Shown: positions 16,907-25,582 of the stretch, piece after piece
Layout: the number at the start of each line of letters is the position of its first letter
How positions within the stretch are numbered: the stretch's first letter is position 1
Assembly: GCF_014851565.1 (NCBI RefSeq)
Contig: NZ_JACVAA010000002.1
Span: 1 to 64,000, forward strand
Direction of reading: 5' to 3'
From: Pseudomonas sp. PDM15
GTDB taxonomy: Bacteria; Pseudomonadota; Gammaproteobacteria; Pseudomonadales; Pseudomonadaceae
Length of the DNA stretch: 64,000 nucleotides
Position numbers and translations under genes: made by a program
Notes under the pieces: model-generated
What the model was told of the DNA's origin: nothing
Databases searched by the model: none
The model's input: only the letters and a program-made list of their open reading frames with translations

Positions 16907-18103
16907 ATGAAACGTCGTACATTCGTCGCGGGCGCCGGCGCGCTCGTGGGCGCAGGGGTGCTCGCATCGAACATGAAAAGCGAACCAGAAATGAGCCTTG
17001 TGAAGAACGCTGATCCTCGTGAAGACGCGGCGGCCATCGCTGCAGTCGAGAAGTCCGGTGTGATCGATGTGCATCGCCATATCGTGCCTCCTGCCATGCG
17101 AGACCTTCTCGCGCGTCGCAACACGAGAACACTTGCCGGGCAGGAACTTCCCGATTGGTCGCCTGAGCAGTTCATCGCATCCATGCAAACTGAGGGAGTG
17201 CAGACCGCAATCACCTCGGCGGTTCTGCCTGGCATCCAGGTTGGTGAGGCTGAGCTGGCCGCCTTCTCTCGCGGCAGCAACGAGTTCTCACGTGAATTGG
17301 CCGATCGCTACAAGAGCCGAATAGGCTTTTTTGCGCATCTGCCATTGCCTTACACCCAGCAGGCATGTGTCGAAGCCATCTATGCGCTCGACACCTTGAA
17401 GGCAGACGGCGTGGTCCTGATGGCCAGCAACGATGGGAAGTTCCTGGGCGATCCACTGTTCGAGGAGCTGATGCACGAGCTGAACGAGCGCAGCGCCATC
17501 GTCTTCATCCACCCCAATGTTCCGGCCACTGACCCACTCGGCCTGGCCACTCCATTGAGCGTGATCGAATACCCTTGCGACATCACTCGGGCGGGGCTGA
17601 ATCTGATCCTGTCGGGCACGATGGAGCGCTTTCACAAGATCCGCTGGATTCTTGCTCATGCCGGAGGCTTCCTGCCCTATGTCGCATGGCGGGCCTCCCT
17701 GGCGAATACCATGATCGAGTACAGGGACACAGCGACTCAAGGTGTGCTGACTTACCTGAGACGCTTCTACCTGGATACAGCCACATCGATTTCTCGCTCA
17801 TCGATGGCCACGTTGCGCGAATTGGTCGACCCAAGCCGACTGCTGTTCGGCACCGATGCTCCATTCGCTTCTGGCGCCCAGGGCCAGCAACAGATCAAGG
17901 AGTTGGTTGCATCCAACTTCTGGAGCGCTGGCGAAGCTTCACGCGTCGAACGCAGCAACGCACTTAGCCTGTTCCCAACCTACAAGCAGCCAGACGAATC
18001 TGTAGCTGCATTGCCAGTTTTCGAGCAGGAGTCATTTACCAGTGAGACCAAGCGGCAGGTACTGTCGCCACTTCGCTCGATTGCTCAGAAGCTGAGGGAG
18101 TGA
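16907..18103 (+). CDS. ACMSD-like amidohydrolase with twin-arginine signal (exported paralogue)
   Basis: A 398-residue paralogue of the upstream gene with an added N-terminal extension: KRRTFVAGAGALVGAGVLAS is a twin-arginine signal, so the folded metalloenzyme is probably exported to the periplasm. The barrel then begins with DVHRHI (HxH metal motif) and repeats the IVFIHPN, LAHAGGF and FGTDAPF motifs, so the ligands are kept. The ATG at 16907 follows AAGAGG. Having one cytoplasmic and one exported homologue in a single operon suggests that part of the substrate is processed outside the cytoplasm. Exact chemistry is unknown. Confidence 0.8.
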   Translation: MKRRTFVAGAGALVGAGVLASNMKSEPEMSLVKNADPREDAAAIAAVEKSGVIDVHRHIVPPAMRDLLARRNTRTLAGQELPDWSPEQFIASMQTEGVQTAITSAVLPGIQVGEAELAAFSRGSNEFSRELADRYKSRIGFFAHLPLPYTQQACVEAIYALDTLKADGVVLMASNDGKFLGDPLFEELMHELNERSAIVFIHPNVPATDPLGLATPLSVIEYPCDITRAGLNLILSGTMERFHKIRWILAHAGGFLPYVAWRASLANTMIEYRDTATQGVLTYLRRFYLDTATSISRSSMATLRELVDPSRLLFGTDAPFASGAQGQQQIKELVASNFWSAGEASRVERSNALSLFPTYKQPDESVAALPVFEQESFTSETKRQVLSPLRSIAQKLRE

Positions 18104-18113
18104 CAAGCAATGT

Positions 18114-18148
18114 CCGCTCTTGGCCGATAGCGGCCGCCTAAAAGGCGG
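18114..18148. repeat. Two adjacent short hairpins after the amidohydrolase operon
   Basis: CCGCT (18114-18118) pairs with AGCGG (18129-18133), and CCGCCT (18134-18139) pairs with AGGCGG (18143-18148). The first is the TGTCCGCT...AGCGG dyad type scattered in Pseudomonas intergenic regions. They lie between the convergent amidohydrolase operon and dnaE2 and may act as weak terminators, although no T-tract follows. Confidence 0.5.
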
Positions 18149-18153
18149 TTCGG

Positions 18154-21100
18154 CTAATGAAAGTTTCTGCTTCTCACATCCAGCCCATCAAGCAGATCAC
18201 TCCGGTCTTTGAGGTGCCCCGCAATCAGATGCCTCACGCCGGATTGATCCTCTAGCTTGCCTTTCACCTGAAGCAACTTCGAACCCATTAGCGCCGGCCT
18301 GTAACGCTCGGCGAGGTCACGCCAGACCACGACGTTAACCATTCCGAACTCGTCTTCCAGGGTGACAAACGTAACGCCCGATGCAGTTGACGGGCGCTGT
18401 CTGCCGGTGACGATGCCGATCACGGTTACGTGTTTTCCGTCCTCTACATTGCCCAGGTCACGGGAGCTCTTCGCTCGCATCGCACGCAGGGTTTCACGAA
18501 GCAAAGAAAGGGGGTGTGGGCCAAGCGTGGTTCCCGTTCGTGCGTAGTCGGCGTGCATGTCCTCGACCACAGTTGGGGTCGGAATCGCCACAGCTTGCTC
18601 GTCGACGCCACCACCGAATAGCGGCAGCGGTCGCTGTACAGCAGCGATTTCCCAGCGTGCTTGATGACGGTTGCTGGCGAGCTTCTTTAGCGCATTGGCA
18701 TCGGCCAGCAGCTCGCGGGCCTTTGTGTCCAGGCCTGCTCTCAAACAGAAATCGCTCACGTCTTGGAATGGCTTCCTCGCCCGTTCAACCTCAATTCGCC
18801 GCCCTACTTCCTCGGGCAGACCACGGATCATTCGGAGTCCCAGACGGATTGCTGGCAGCTGCCGGCCAGCCTCCTCCAGGGTGCAATCCCAATCGCTCAC
18901 AGCGACGTCGACTGGACGAACCTCAATGCCATGCCGGCGCGCATCCTGGAGCACCTGGTCGGGCGAGTAGAAACCCATCGGCCAGCTGTTGATGAGTGCG
19001 CACGCATACGCTGAGGGCTCGTGGCACTTAAGCCAGCAACTGGCGTAGGTGAGCAGCGCGAAACTGGCAGCATGCGACTCGGGAAACCCATAGCTGCCGA
19101 AGCCCTTGATCTGCTCGAAGATGCGCTCGGCAAACTCCGCTGTGTAACCACGCTCAAGCATCCCTTCACGCAGGCGTTGCTGATGGGGCTCCAGACCACC
19201 ATGACGCTTCCAGGCTGCCATCGAGCGGCGGAGCTGATCAGCCTCCCCTGGCGTGTAACCGGCTGCGACGATGGCCAGCCGCATAACCTGCTCCTGGAAC
19301 AGGGGCACACCCAAGGTGCGTGCGAAGACCTCACGCAGCTCCTCACTGGGATAAGTCACTTCCTCCTCGCCATTGCGTCGGCGCAGGTAGGGATGAACCA
19401 TCTGCCCCACGATGGGCCCTGGCCGCACGATGGCCACCTCGATGACCAGGTCGTAGAAGGTCTTTGGCTTCAAACGGGGCAGCATCGCCATCTGTGCCCG
19501 CGACTCAATCTGGAACACGCCCAGGGTGTCCGCCCGGCTGATCATCTCGTAGGTCTCTGAATCCTCTGCTGGGATAGTCGCGAGGGTGAGATCACACCTC
19601 TCGTACGAGCGCAGCAGATCCAGGCATCGACGTATCGCACTCAGCATGCCTAGGGCCAGCACATCGACTTTCATGAGCCCAAGGGCATCGATGTCGTCCT
19701 TGTCCCACTGAATGATCGTCCTGTCCTTCATGGCGGCGTTCTCGACCGGCACCAGAGTCAACAGCGGATGCTCAGATATCACGAACCCACCAGGGTGTTG
19801 GGACAGGTGACGCGGGAAGCCAACCAGCTCGCCAGTGAGCACAAGGATTCGCTTCAGCTCAGGGCTTTCCGGATCGAAGCCAGCCTCCAACAGCCGTTCC
19901 GGAGGAGGAAGGCGATCACTCCATCTGCCGCAGCAACTCGAGAGCGCAGTCAGTTGGTCTGGTGGCAGGCCGAGCGCTTTGCCGACATCGCGGATGGCGC
20001 CAGCAAAGTGGTATGTGCTGGCGACTGCGGTCAGGGCTGCGCGCTCACGACCGTACCGCTCGAAGATGTACTGGATCACCTCCTCGCGACGCTCATGCTC
20101 GAAGTCCACATCGATGTCAGGCGGCTCATTGCGCTCCTTCGAGATGAAGCGCTCGAACAGCATGCTCATTCGGGTGGGATCGAGCTCGGTGATACCCAGG
20201 GCGAAGCAGACGGCGGAATTGGCAGCAGAGCCTCGTCCCTGGCAGAGGATTTCTTTGCTGCGAGCAAAGCGGACGATGTCATGGACGGTGAGGAAGTAGC
20301 TCTCGTACTTGAGCTCTTCGATCAAGCTCAGCTCCGCCTCGACTTGAGTCCGGGCTTTCTCCGACATGCCTTCAGGCCAGCGCCATCGGGCGCCCTCGTA
20401 TGTCAGCTCCCGGAGCCAGGCCGCTGCTGTTTTCCCCTCTGGCACGACTTCGTGTGGGTACTCGTAACGCAGCTCGCTCAGGTCGAATTTACAGCGCTCA
20501 GCGATCCGGATGGTCTCTTCCAGGAGCTGCGCCGGATAGAGGTTGGCCAGGGAGGCGATTGACCTGAGATGGCGCTCGCCATTGGGGTATAGGTACTGGC
20601 CAGCTTCGGCGACAGTGCAGTGATTACGGATCGCAGTGAGGGTGTCCTGCAGCGCTCGGCGCCCTCTTGCATGCATATGCACATCGCCCGCCGCTACGAG
20701 CGGAATATCCAGGCGCTTGCCCAGGTCGGAAAGGTCAGCAAGCTTCCCAGCGTCATCGGGGCCGCGATGCAGCTCGACCGCGATCCAACAGCGGTCAGGG
20801 AACAGCGATGCGACCCAACGGCCGTGTTCCTCGTCCCCGCTGGAGCCGGGCACCCAGAGCGCGAGGATGCCTTCCGTGGTGCCTGAAAAATCCGACTGCC
20901 GCAGTTCGTATGTGCCCTTGGTCGAGCGCCTCCGTCCCTGGGTTATGAGGGCGCAGATCCGCTGGTAACCAGAAAGGCTGGAAGCCAAAAGAACCAGCTG
21001 GATTCCCTCGACTAGCCTGACCTCAGTACCTGTGATCAGCGGAACGCCGCTAGCTTTGGATGCCTGCCAGGCTCGAACGATTCCGGCCAACGAGCACTCA

Positions 21101-21243
21101 TCTGTAATAGCGAGAGCCCGATAGCCGAGACGGCAAGCCTTGAGGAAAAGCTCTTCAGCACTTGAGGCGCCTCGCTGGAAGCTGAAATTGCTGAGGCAGT
21201 GCAGCTCCGCATACTCAAACGGTGACTGTCCTTGGTCTTTCAT
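18154..21243 (-). CDS. dnaE2: Error-prone DNA polymerase DnaE2
   Basis: A 1029-residue C-family polymerase. It has an N-terminal PHP domain ([26 protein letters not shown]), the polymerase aspartates in [11 protein letters not shown] (Asp376 and Asp378) and KVDVLALG (about 527), a helix-hairpin-helix region, and a C-terminal OB fold. It is the polymerase arm of SOS mutagenesis, normally working with ImuA and ImuB. I choose the ATG at 21243 since a LexA box sits 16 bp upstream and the extension beyond it has no family similarity. The protein looks intact, but imuA and imuB at 23.9-24.4 kb are only remnants, so activity here would need ImuB from elsewhere. Confidence 0.93.
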   Translation of the reverse strand: MKDQGQSPFEYAELHCLSNFSFQRGASSAEELFLKACRLGYRALAITDECSLAGIVRAWQASKASGVPLITGTEVRLVEGIQLVLLASSLSGYQRICALITQGRRRSTKGTYELRQSDFSGTTEGILALWVPGSSGDEEHGRWVASLFPDRCWIAVELHRGPDDAGKLADLSDLGKRLDIPLVAAGDVHMHARGRRALQDTLTAIRNHCTVAEAGQYLYPNGERHLRSIASLANLYPAQLLEETIRIAERCKFDLSELRYEYPHEVVPEGKTAAAWLRELTYEGARWRWPEGMSEKARTQVEAELSLIEELKYESYFLTVHDIVRFARSKEILCQGRGSAANSAVCFALGITELDPTRMSMLFERFISKERNEPPDIDVDFEHERREEVIQYIFERYGRERAALTAVASTYHFAGAIRDVGKALGLPPDQLTALSSCCGRWSDRLPPPERLLEAGFDPESPELKRILVLTGELVGFPRHLSQHPGGFVISEHPLLTLVPVENAAMKDRTIIQWDKDDIDALGLMKVDVLALGMLSAIRRCLDLLRSYERCDLTLATIPAEDSETYEMISRADTLGVFQIESRAQMAMLPRLKPKTFYDLVIEVAIVRPGPIVGQMVHPYLRRRNGEEEVTYPSEELREVFARTLGVPLFQEQVMRLAIVAAGYTPGEADQLRRSMAAWKRHGGLEPHQQRLREGMLERGYTAEFAERIFEQIKGFGSYGFPESHAASFALLTYASCWLKCHEPSAYACALINSWPMGFYSPDQVLQDARRHGIEVRPVDVAVSDWDCTLEEAGRQLPAIRLGLRMIRGLPEEVGRRIEVERARKPFQDVSDFCLRAGLDTKARELLADANALKKLASNRHQARWEIAAVQRPLPLFGGGVDEQAVAIPTPTVVEDMHADYARTGTTLGPHPLSLLRETLRAMRAKSSRDLGNVEDGKHVTVIGIVTGRQRPSTASGVTFVTLEDEFGMVNVVVWRDLAERYRPALMGSKLLQVKGKLEDQSGVRHLIAGHLKDRSDLLDGLDVRSRNFH

Positions 21244-21258
21244 GATCGACAACAAATA

Positions 21259-21274
21259 CTGTATGGATATACAG
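21259..21274. promoter_or_regulatory. LexA (SOS) box
   Basis: CTGTATGGATATACAG fits the gamma-proteobacterial LexA consensus CTGT-N8-ACAG with an AT-rich centre. It lies between the divergent dnaE2 (start 21243) and SRAP gene (start 21328) and can repress both promoters, placing the two genes under DNA-damage control. Confidence 0.9.
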
Positions 21275-21327
21275 TTTTGGTCGTCATCCCTGCTATGGTC
21301 AATGAGGAGCCGACAAGAGGAAACGCG

Positions 21328-22023
21328 ATGTGCGGACGACTTGCTCAGATCCGAGCGGAGCAGAAGTACCTTGCCTCGCTGGCACTTCAAGGACAGCTAC
21401 TGCTACCGCCCTCAATGGAGCCGATCAATCGGTACAACGTATCTCCCCACTCGCGGGTGGGCCTGCTCCGCAGCTTGGCTCAAGGATATCTGTGGACCCC
21501 TGAGCTATGGCGCTGGCTGCCGGCGTGGGCAGAAAAGCCGGTCCGCAACGACTTCAACGCAACGCGCGAAAAAGTTGCCAGCAGCTGCTACTACCGAGAT
21601 GTCTGGCCTCACCGAGCACTGCTCTGCGTAGATGGGTGGTACGAGTGGTGCCCGGTCGAGGGTGAGAAGACGAAGCAGCCGTACTACATCCGCCGTCAGG
21701 ACAGCGAGCCGCTTTTCCTGCCTGCGATTGGCCAGTTTTCAGAGCCTGGTCAGGAGCCCAAGCCGGATGACGGATTCCGGATAATTACCGCTGACTCAGA
21801 GGGCGGAATGCTCGATGTTCATGACCGGCGTCCCGTGGTGTTTGATGCGGTAAGCGCGAGAACGTGGATCTCAGACATCAGTCTCGACGAAGCTGGCCGC
21901 ATGCTTCACGACCATGCCCTGCCGGTGGACGCGTTTCAATGGTATGCAGTGGGTAAAGCGGTGGGTAACTACCGGAACGAGGGGCCCGGCCTCATCGAGC
22001 CTCTGGCGCCCCCTTCCCACTGA
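21328..22023 (+). CDS. yedK: SOS response-associated peptidase, SRAP/YedK (HMCES family)
   Basis: A 231-residue SRAP-domain protein. The start is fixed by the obligatory Cys2 (MCGRL), which crosslinks to abasic sites in single-stranded DNA; Asn77 (FNATREK), Glu106 (GWYEW) and His165 (DVHDRRP) are the other active-site residues. AAGAGG precedes the ATG. It protects abasic sites at stalled forks by forming a thiazolidine DNA-protein link. It shares the LexA box with dnaE2. Pseudomonas usually has a chromosomal copy as well, so this is probably an accessory one. Confidence 0.9.
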   Translation: MCGRLAQIRAEQKYLASLALQGQLLLPPSMEPINRYNVSPHSRVGLLRSLAQGYLWTPELWRWLPAWAEKPVRNDFNATREKVASSCYYRDVWPHRALLCVDGWYEWCPVEGEKTKQPYYIRRQDSEPLFLPAIGQFSEPGQEPKPDDGFRIITADSEGGMLDVHDRRPVVFDAVSARTWISDISLDEAGRMLHDHALPVDAFQWYAVGKAVGNYRNEGPGLIEPLAPPSH

Positions 22024-22031
22024 GGCCAGGT

Positions 22032-22514
22032 CTACAGTGGGTCGCCGACCAAAACCGCTCGGCCTCTGTCGCCCTCGCAACCAGACGCTGGAGACCAGCT
22101 GAGAGCAGCGGACCTATCGGGGAGGTGGATGACCAGGTGGCGCTCCAAACACTCGCCCATCGCGCGCTCTGCGACAGCCTCAAGCTTGCCCGCCTCCCAT
22201 GTACTCACCTTGTAGTTAAACACCTGCGCCTCGAGGTCTTCCCCATCGGTGTGATGCAGGATAGAGGCGAACGCCTCATTGCAGGTGCCAGAGGTGCGAT
22301 TGCAGCGGATCTCGACTGCGTTCGTTCCTGGAGTCTGATAGCCCTCGACGGTCTTCCAGCCGCCCCAGACAACGAGCTCGCCCCGGTCTTCTTTGAAGAT
22401 CAGTGGCGGGATTGTGGTGATTTCGAGCGGGGCTGGTTTTACAAACCAAAGCACGATGTAAGTCGCACAGAGAGCCGAGGCGAGTGCAGTGAGTAGCAGC
22501 TTGACGTAGTGCAT
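22032..22514 (-). CDS. Hypothetical membrane-anchored protein
   Basis: A 160-residue protein with one N-terminal membrane segment (LLLTALASALCATYIVLWFV, residues about 5-24) and a soluble remainder that would face the periplasm. The soluble part has two Cys in a short loop (RCNRTSGTCNEA), likely a disulfide. The ATG at 22514 follows AAGGGA at a good distance; the upstream extension of the frame has no coding look. I do not recognise the family. It converges on the SRAP gene. Confidence 0.6.
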   Translation of the reverse strand: MHYVKLLLTALASALCATYIVLWFVKPAPLEITTIPPLIFKEDRGELVVWGGWKTVEGYQTPGTNAVEIRCNRTSGTCNEAFASILHHTDGEDLEAQVFNYKVSTWEAGKLEAVAERAMGECLERHLVIHLPDRSAALSWSPASGCEGDRGRAVLVGDPL

Positions 22515-22636
22515 AGAAAGTCCCTTCTGATCGGTAGCCGTCCTGGCCGATCTCAACACTAGAACATCTTCGAGAAATGAGCGAATCGAAGGCAGCCTCC
22601 GGCCAGAGGCGGTCGTTTGGGTGAACATTCGAATCG

Positions 22637-23338
22637 GTGTCAACACTGATGCCCCATCGGCACTCATTCGCGCGCCCAAGATCGACAGCAGTTGCACGAC
22701 AAGATCAGCGAACAGGCAATGGCAGGCTACCGAAGAAGCCCAGGGTGATCACGCGGAAAGCCGAACGGGAAAGACACTGCCGTTTGTCTCGCCCCCGATT
22801 TGTACTAGACCTCGACCCTGACCCGGCGCTGCCCTGGAAGCGCATGGTGGAAGCGACCCAACTAACACTCACCGTGCTCGATGAGCTTGGCTTGACCTCC
22901 TACCTGAAGACGAGTGGCGGCAAAGGCATCCACATCGTCGTGCCGCTTACGCCAAAGGCCAGCTGGGACGATGTGAAAGAGTTCAGCCAGGCCATCGTCA
23001 AGCATATGGCGAAGCTCCTGCCGGATCGCTTCTCTGCCGTGTCCGGCCCCAAGAATCGGATTGGTCGGATCTTCATCGACTATCTGCGCAACAGCCAGGG
23101 CGCCACAACCATATGCGCCTACTCGGCTCGAACACGAGAAGGGTTACCCGTATCGGTTCCGATCTTTCGGGAAGAAGTGGTTGAGCTCAAAGGCGCGAAC
23201 ACCTGGAACATCCACAACCTGCACGAGCGGCTTACCGAGCTGGGTAGCGATGATCCATGGAACGGCTACCAGAAAACCAAGCAGACGATCACCAAAGAGA
23301 TGCGTGAGCGCATCGGCCTAATCAAGAGGACTCGATGA
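22637..23338 (+). pseudogene. LigD polymerase-domain fragment (N-terminally truncated)
   Basis: From about 22793 the frame encodes the C-terminal part of the primase-polymerase domain of DNA ligase D: RFVLDLDPDPALPW carries the two metal aspartates, LKTSGGKGIHIVVPL the nucleotide-binding loop and RIGRIFIDYLRNSQGATT the third aspartate. The ligase and phosphoesterase domains and the first part of the polymerase domain are missing, and the 50 residues before RFVLDLD are not LigD-like. The open length is 233 residues. It ends with an ATGA overlap to the DUF2188 gene. A functional mini-polymerase cannot be excluded because the catalytic residues remain, but truncation is the simpler reading. Confidence 0.75.
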
Positions 23339-23562
23339 TGAACAGTTATCACCTGGTGCCCAAAGACAACGAATGGGTTTTGCACGAGGAAGGCAGCACG
23401 AAGCCCATCAAGCAGGCGCGTACCAAAGACGAAATGCTTCTGCTCATTCCCATGCATTTCGCCGGCAAGAAGGCCTCGGTGAAGATCCACCGGGCCGACG
23501 GTTCCATCGAGGAAGAGCGCACTTATCCGCGCCAGGCTGATCCCCGCGACAGCGAAGGTTGA
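23335..23562 (+). CDS. DUF2188 domain protein
   Basis: A 75-residue protein with the DUF2188 pattern: a W-V-L strand, a KDEMLLLIPMHFAGKKA helix-to-strand turn, and KIHRADGSIEEERTYP at the end, where the HRADGxI(E/Q)EERTYP motif is typical. Function of the family is unknown; members are common next to Ku/LigD genes and on plasmids. It overlaps the LigD fragment by four bases, indicating translational coupling in the ancestral operon. Confidence 0.8.
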   Translation: MMNSYHLVPKDNEWVLHEEGSTKPIKQARTKDEMLLLIPMHFAGKKASVKIHRADGSIEEERTYPRQADPRDSEG

Positions 23563-23637
23563 ACTCGCTGCCGACGCACTAGCGGCGCTGCCGAATGCTC
23601 TGCGACGCGGCGCATCCTTAGCCTCAGGAGAAAAATC

Positions 23638-23841
23638 ATGAGCAACACAAATCACGATAAAACGCCGGTACCCGAAAGCTCGCAGCAGTCTCAGCGTGGA
23701 TCCAATGGGGGTTCCGGGAAGCTTGAAACACCGAACCCTGCCACCGAGGCCATCGATAAATTGATTACTCCGACATCGACCAAGCAGAAGGAAAAAGAAG
23801 CAGCTGAGATCCGGTCAAAAACAGGCGAAGGTAAGTTCTAA
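23638..23841 (+). CDS. Small hydrophilic protein, unknown
   Basis: A 67-residue protein rich in Ser, Thr, Pro, Lys and Glu, with no Cys, Trp or long hydrophobic stretch, so probably disordered. CAGGAG precedes the ATG, and the position 75 bp after the DUF2188 gene on the same strand suggests one operon. I do not recognise a family. Confidence 0.6.
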   Translation: MSNTNHDKTPVPESSQQSQRGSNGGSGKLETPNPATEAIDKLITPTSTKQKEKEAAEIRSKTGEGKF

Positions 23842-23904
23842 GACCAACTCACTGGCCTGGTTGAGAGCGAACGCTTAGCTCCGCAGTAGCACGCCTGCCG
23901 TGCT

Positions 23905-24006
23905 CTCCCTGCGCAGACGCGCCTCGAAGACTGGCCACGGGCCGAACAGACCAAAGCTCGAGTGGACTTCCAGCAACGGGCAACTTGGATAGCACAGGCT
24001 GACAAC
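23905..24006 (-). pseudogene. imuB internal remnant
   Basis: One frame encodes about 34 residues including SLCYPSCPLLEVHSSFGLFG and PWPVFEARLRRE, a stretch that matches the conserved N-terminal part of ImuB (Y-family-like mutagenesis protein). It breaks off on both sides: the preceding sequence is the end of the imuA remnant in another frame, and the following residues run to a stop. The rest of imuB is absent. Confidence 0.65.
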
Positions 24007-24015
24007 GCCAGGTAG

Positions 24016-24395
24016 ACGGGATTGGCCGCGCCGATGGCAGGCCACCATGGTATTTGAGGATCCGCAGCTGGGCTGGCTTAGCATCGATTTGCCAGCCAAC
24101 GAGCAGCAGGTGAGGCGTTCATGGGCTCCTCCTGCCGGCGGTAGGCAAACGCCAGTTTCTGACCTGTCTCTGCGGCCACCTGCAGGCGGCGCAATGCTCG
24201 ATCATCAGCCTTCTGAGGCCAAGGCAGAACGGCCACACAGCTGCCTGAGCGCAGACACTGCTCGGTCGCCCATAAGGCATCACGACCTTCTGCCTGGACG
24301 ATGCTGAGATGACGCAGCTCGATACCGGCGCCGATCCATGCTTGGGGATATGGCAGGCGTGGAGGACTGGTCAGCATGAGCCACAGCAAGGGTTA
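24016..24395 (-). pseudogene. imuA 3' remnant with frameshift
   Basis: About 100 residues from LWLMLTSPPRLPYPQAW through LRSGSCVAVLPWPQKADDRA to LAFAYRRQEE match the C-terminal half of ImuA, the RecA-like partner of ImuB/DnaE2. The frame is closed by TAA at 24393-24395 where the N-terminal half should be, and shifts frame near 24080, after which PAQLRILKYHGGLPSARP continues the ImuA end in another frame. The order imuA-imuB-dnaE2 on one strand is the usual SOS cassette, so this locus is a broken version of it. Confidence 0.7.
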
Positions 24396-24431
24396 GGTTG
24401 CTTGATCAACAGATTGACTTAGGCCGACACT

Positions 24432-24443
24432 GTCCTTAAGGAC
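24432..24443. promoter_or_regulatory. Perfect palindrome GTCCTTAAGGAC, putative antitoxin operator
   Basis: A 12-bp perfect inverted repeat 18 to 29 bp upstream of the antitoxin-like start codon, just after a TTGACT -35-like hexamer at 24414-24419. Antitoxins with an Xre DNA-binding region typically repress their own promoter through such sites; binding here is inferred. Confidence 0.5.
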
Positions 24444-24461
24444 GTCATTCGAGACTTGATC

Positions 24462-24893
24462 ATGGCAGCAGATGTGCCATTCCACAATGTTACGAGAGAG
24501 CAAGGCGTTATCGGGCTGCGCGCAGCGCTGAATGTCCTAGACAAGTGGAAAGGCTCGTCAGAGCAGGCTTGTCACATCCTGAGTATTTCGCAAAGGACTT
24601 ACGCGAGCGCGAAGCGACAGGGACCAGAGTGGTCTGTTCCTCTAAACCCCGAGCAGTTGCAGCGAATCAGCCTGGTGCTGAACATTCACGCAGTGCTACG
24701 TGCTGTCTTCGCCAACCCTGAAAACGTTTACGGCTTCCCCGCGATGGCCAATCACAACGAGTTCTTCAACGGGAACTCGCCACTTGAGGTCATGGCTAAA
24801 GGTGACTTGCGATCTCTGCATGAGACGTTCGAAAAGATCGATGCGCTCCGATTTCTTCACGGTGATGCTTCAAGTCCTGTATCTCCGATCTAG
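24462..24893 (+). CDS. Xre/MbcA/ParS-type antitoxin domain protein without visible toxin
   Basis: A 143-residue protein. The N-terminal half has the helical Xre-like part (AALNVLDKWKGSSEQACHILSISQRTY); the C-terminal half has the toxin-binding domain with FFNGNSPLEVMAKGDLRSLHETFEKIDALR, equivalent to the NxxFxGxSPLxxM pattern of RES-Xre and ParT-ParS systems. Such antitoxins pair with RES-domain toxins that destroy NAD or modify host proteins. Normally the toxin gene follows directly, but here the next gene is the convergent gmtX, so the antitoxin is an orphan. Start at 24462 or the TTG at 24456. Confidence 0.75.
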   Translation: MAADVPFHNVTREQGVIGLRAALNVLDKWKGSSEQACHILSISQRTYASAKRQGPEWSVPLNPEQLQRISLVLNIHAVLRAVFANPENVYGFPAMANHNEFFNGNSPLEVMAKGDLRSLHETFEKIDALRFLHGDASSPVSPI

Positions 24894-24946
24894 CAACTGT
24901 TGTGGCTTCATGATTCCGGACGCCCCGATAACCTAGACGTCCGTAA

Positions 24947-25582
24947 TCACTCCACCTGCACTGCTAGAATTTTCTCAATCGCATCTCGGAAGCCAGGCCT
25001 GTGAATCGCCCTTCCTTTCACATCCATTAATTCGCCCCTGCTGCCAATCGACAGCCCCACTAGACCAAGCGACGCCGGATCAATCGCAGCTTTCAATGCT
25101 GCCAACTCAGCAGCATTGAAGAGCGCCCGAGTGGTAAGGGCTGACAACGCTGCGCTTCCCAGGATGATCGGTGCGCCACTGTGCTTAGCCTTACGCGACT
25201 CCTTGGCCTTAAGCGCCCGCAATTCTTTAGCGAGCAGTCTCACACTCATGCGCAGCACTGGGTCTTGGATGTGATCGATCCAATCATTTGGATCAGCCTT
25301 TGTCTTACTGGCCTTGGGCAGCGACGTGAGTCTCCAAGACTGGATCAGCTCCCGGTAATGCGCGCCAGTCGAATTGACTATGGCCTTTTCGCCGGGAACC
25401 GGCAGCCCACGGTCTTTGCCAAGGGTGATGATGGTCTTGTAAGAGAAGTCCGAGGAATGCCGCTCATGCAGCAGCCGGCACGCTTCGTTGATGGCTTCCA
25501 GGCTGCGCTTTCGACGGCTATCGCTAGCCTCGCTCATCAGCCGCGCGTAGGTGTCCTGCGGCGAAACAAATTGGTCAATCAC
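24947..25582 (-). CDS. gmtX: GmtX, third gene of the Gamma-Mobile-Trio
   Basis: A 211-residue, mostly helical, basic protein with an N-terminal SRRKRSLEAINEACRLLHER segment, a YKTIITLGKDRGLPVPGEKAI region resembling a helix-turn-helix, and a VLRMSVRLLAKELRALKAKE coiled part. I identify it by its place: third gene, overlapping gmtZ by eight bases, in the order Y-Z-X of GMT elements. Its biochemical role is not known; a DNA-binding accessory for integration is a reasonable guess. Confidence 0.78.
   Translation of the reverse strand: MIDQFVSPQDTYARLMSEASDSRRKRSLEAINEACRLLHERHSSDFSYKTIITLGKDRGLPVPGEKAIVNSTGAHYRELIQSWRLTSLPKASKTKADPNDWIDHIQDPVLRMSVRLLAKELRALKAKESRKAKHSGAPIILGSAALSALTTRALFNAAELAALKAAIDPASLGLVGLSIGSRGELMDVKGRAIHRPGFRDAIEKILAVQVE

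Noticed and set aside
22690..22750. Short frame QQLHDKISEQAMAGYRRSPG just before the LigD stub, possibly a Ku or LigD leftover
   Set aside because: Too short to assign and without a recognisable motif.
24456..24893. Complete toxin-antitoxin module
   Set aside because: No toxin gene is present on either side; only the antitoxin-like gene can be supported.
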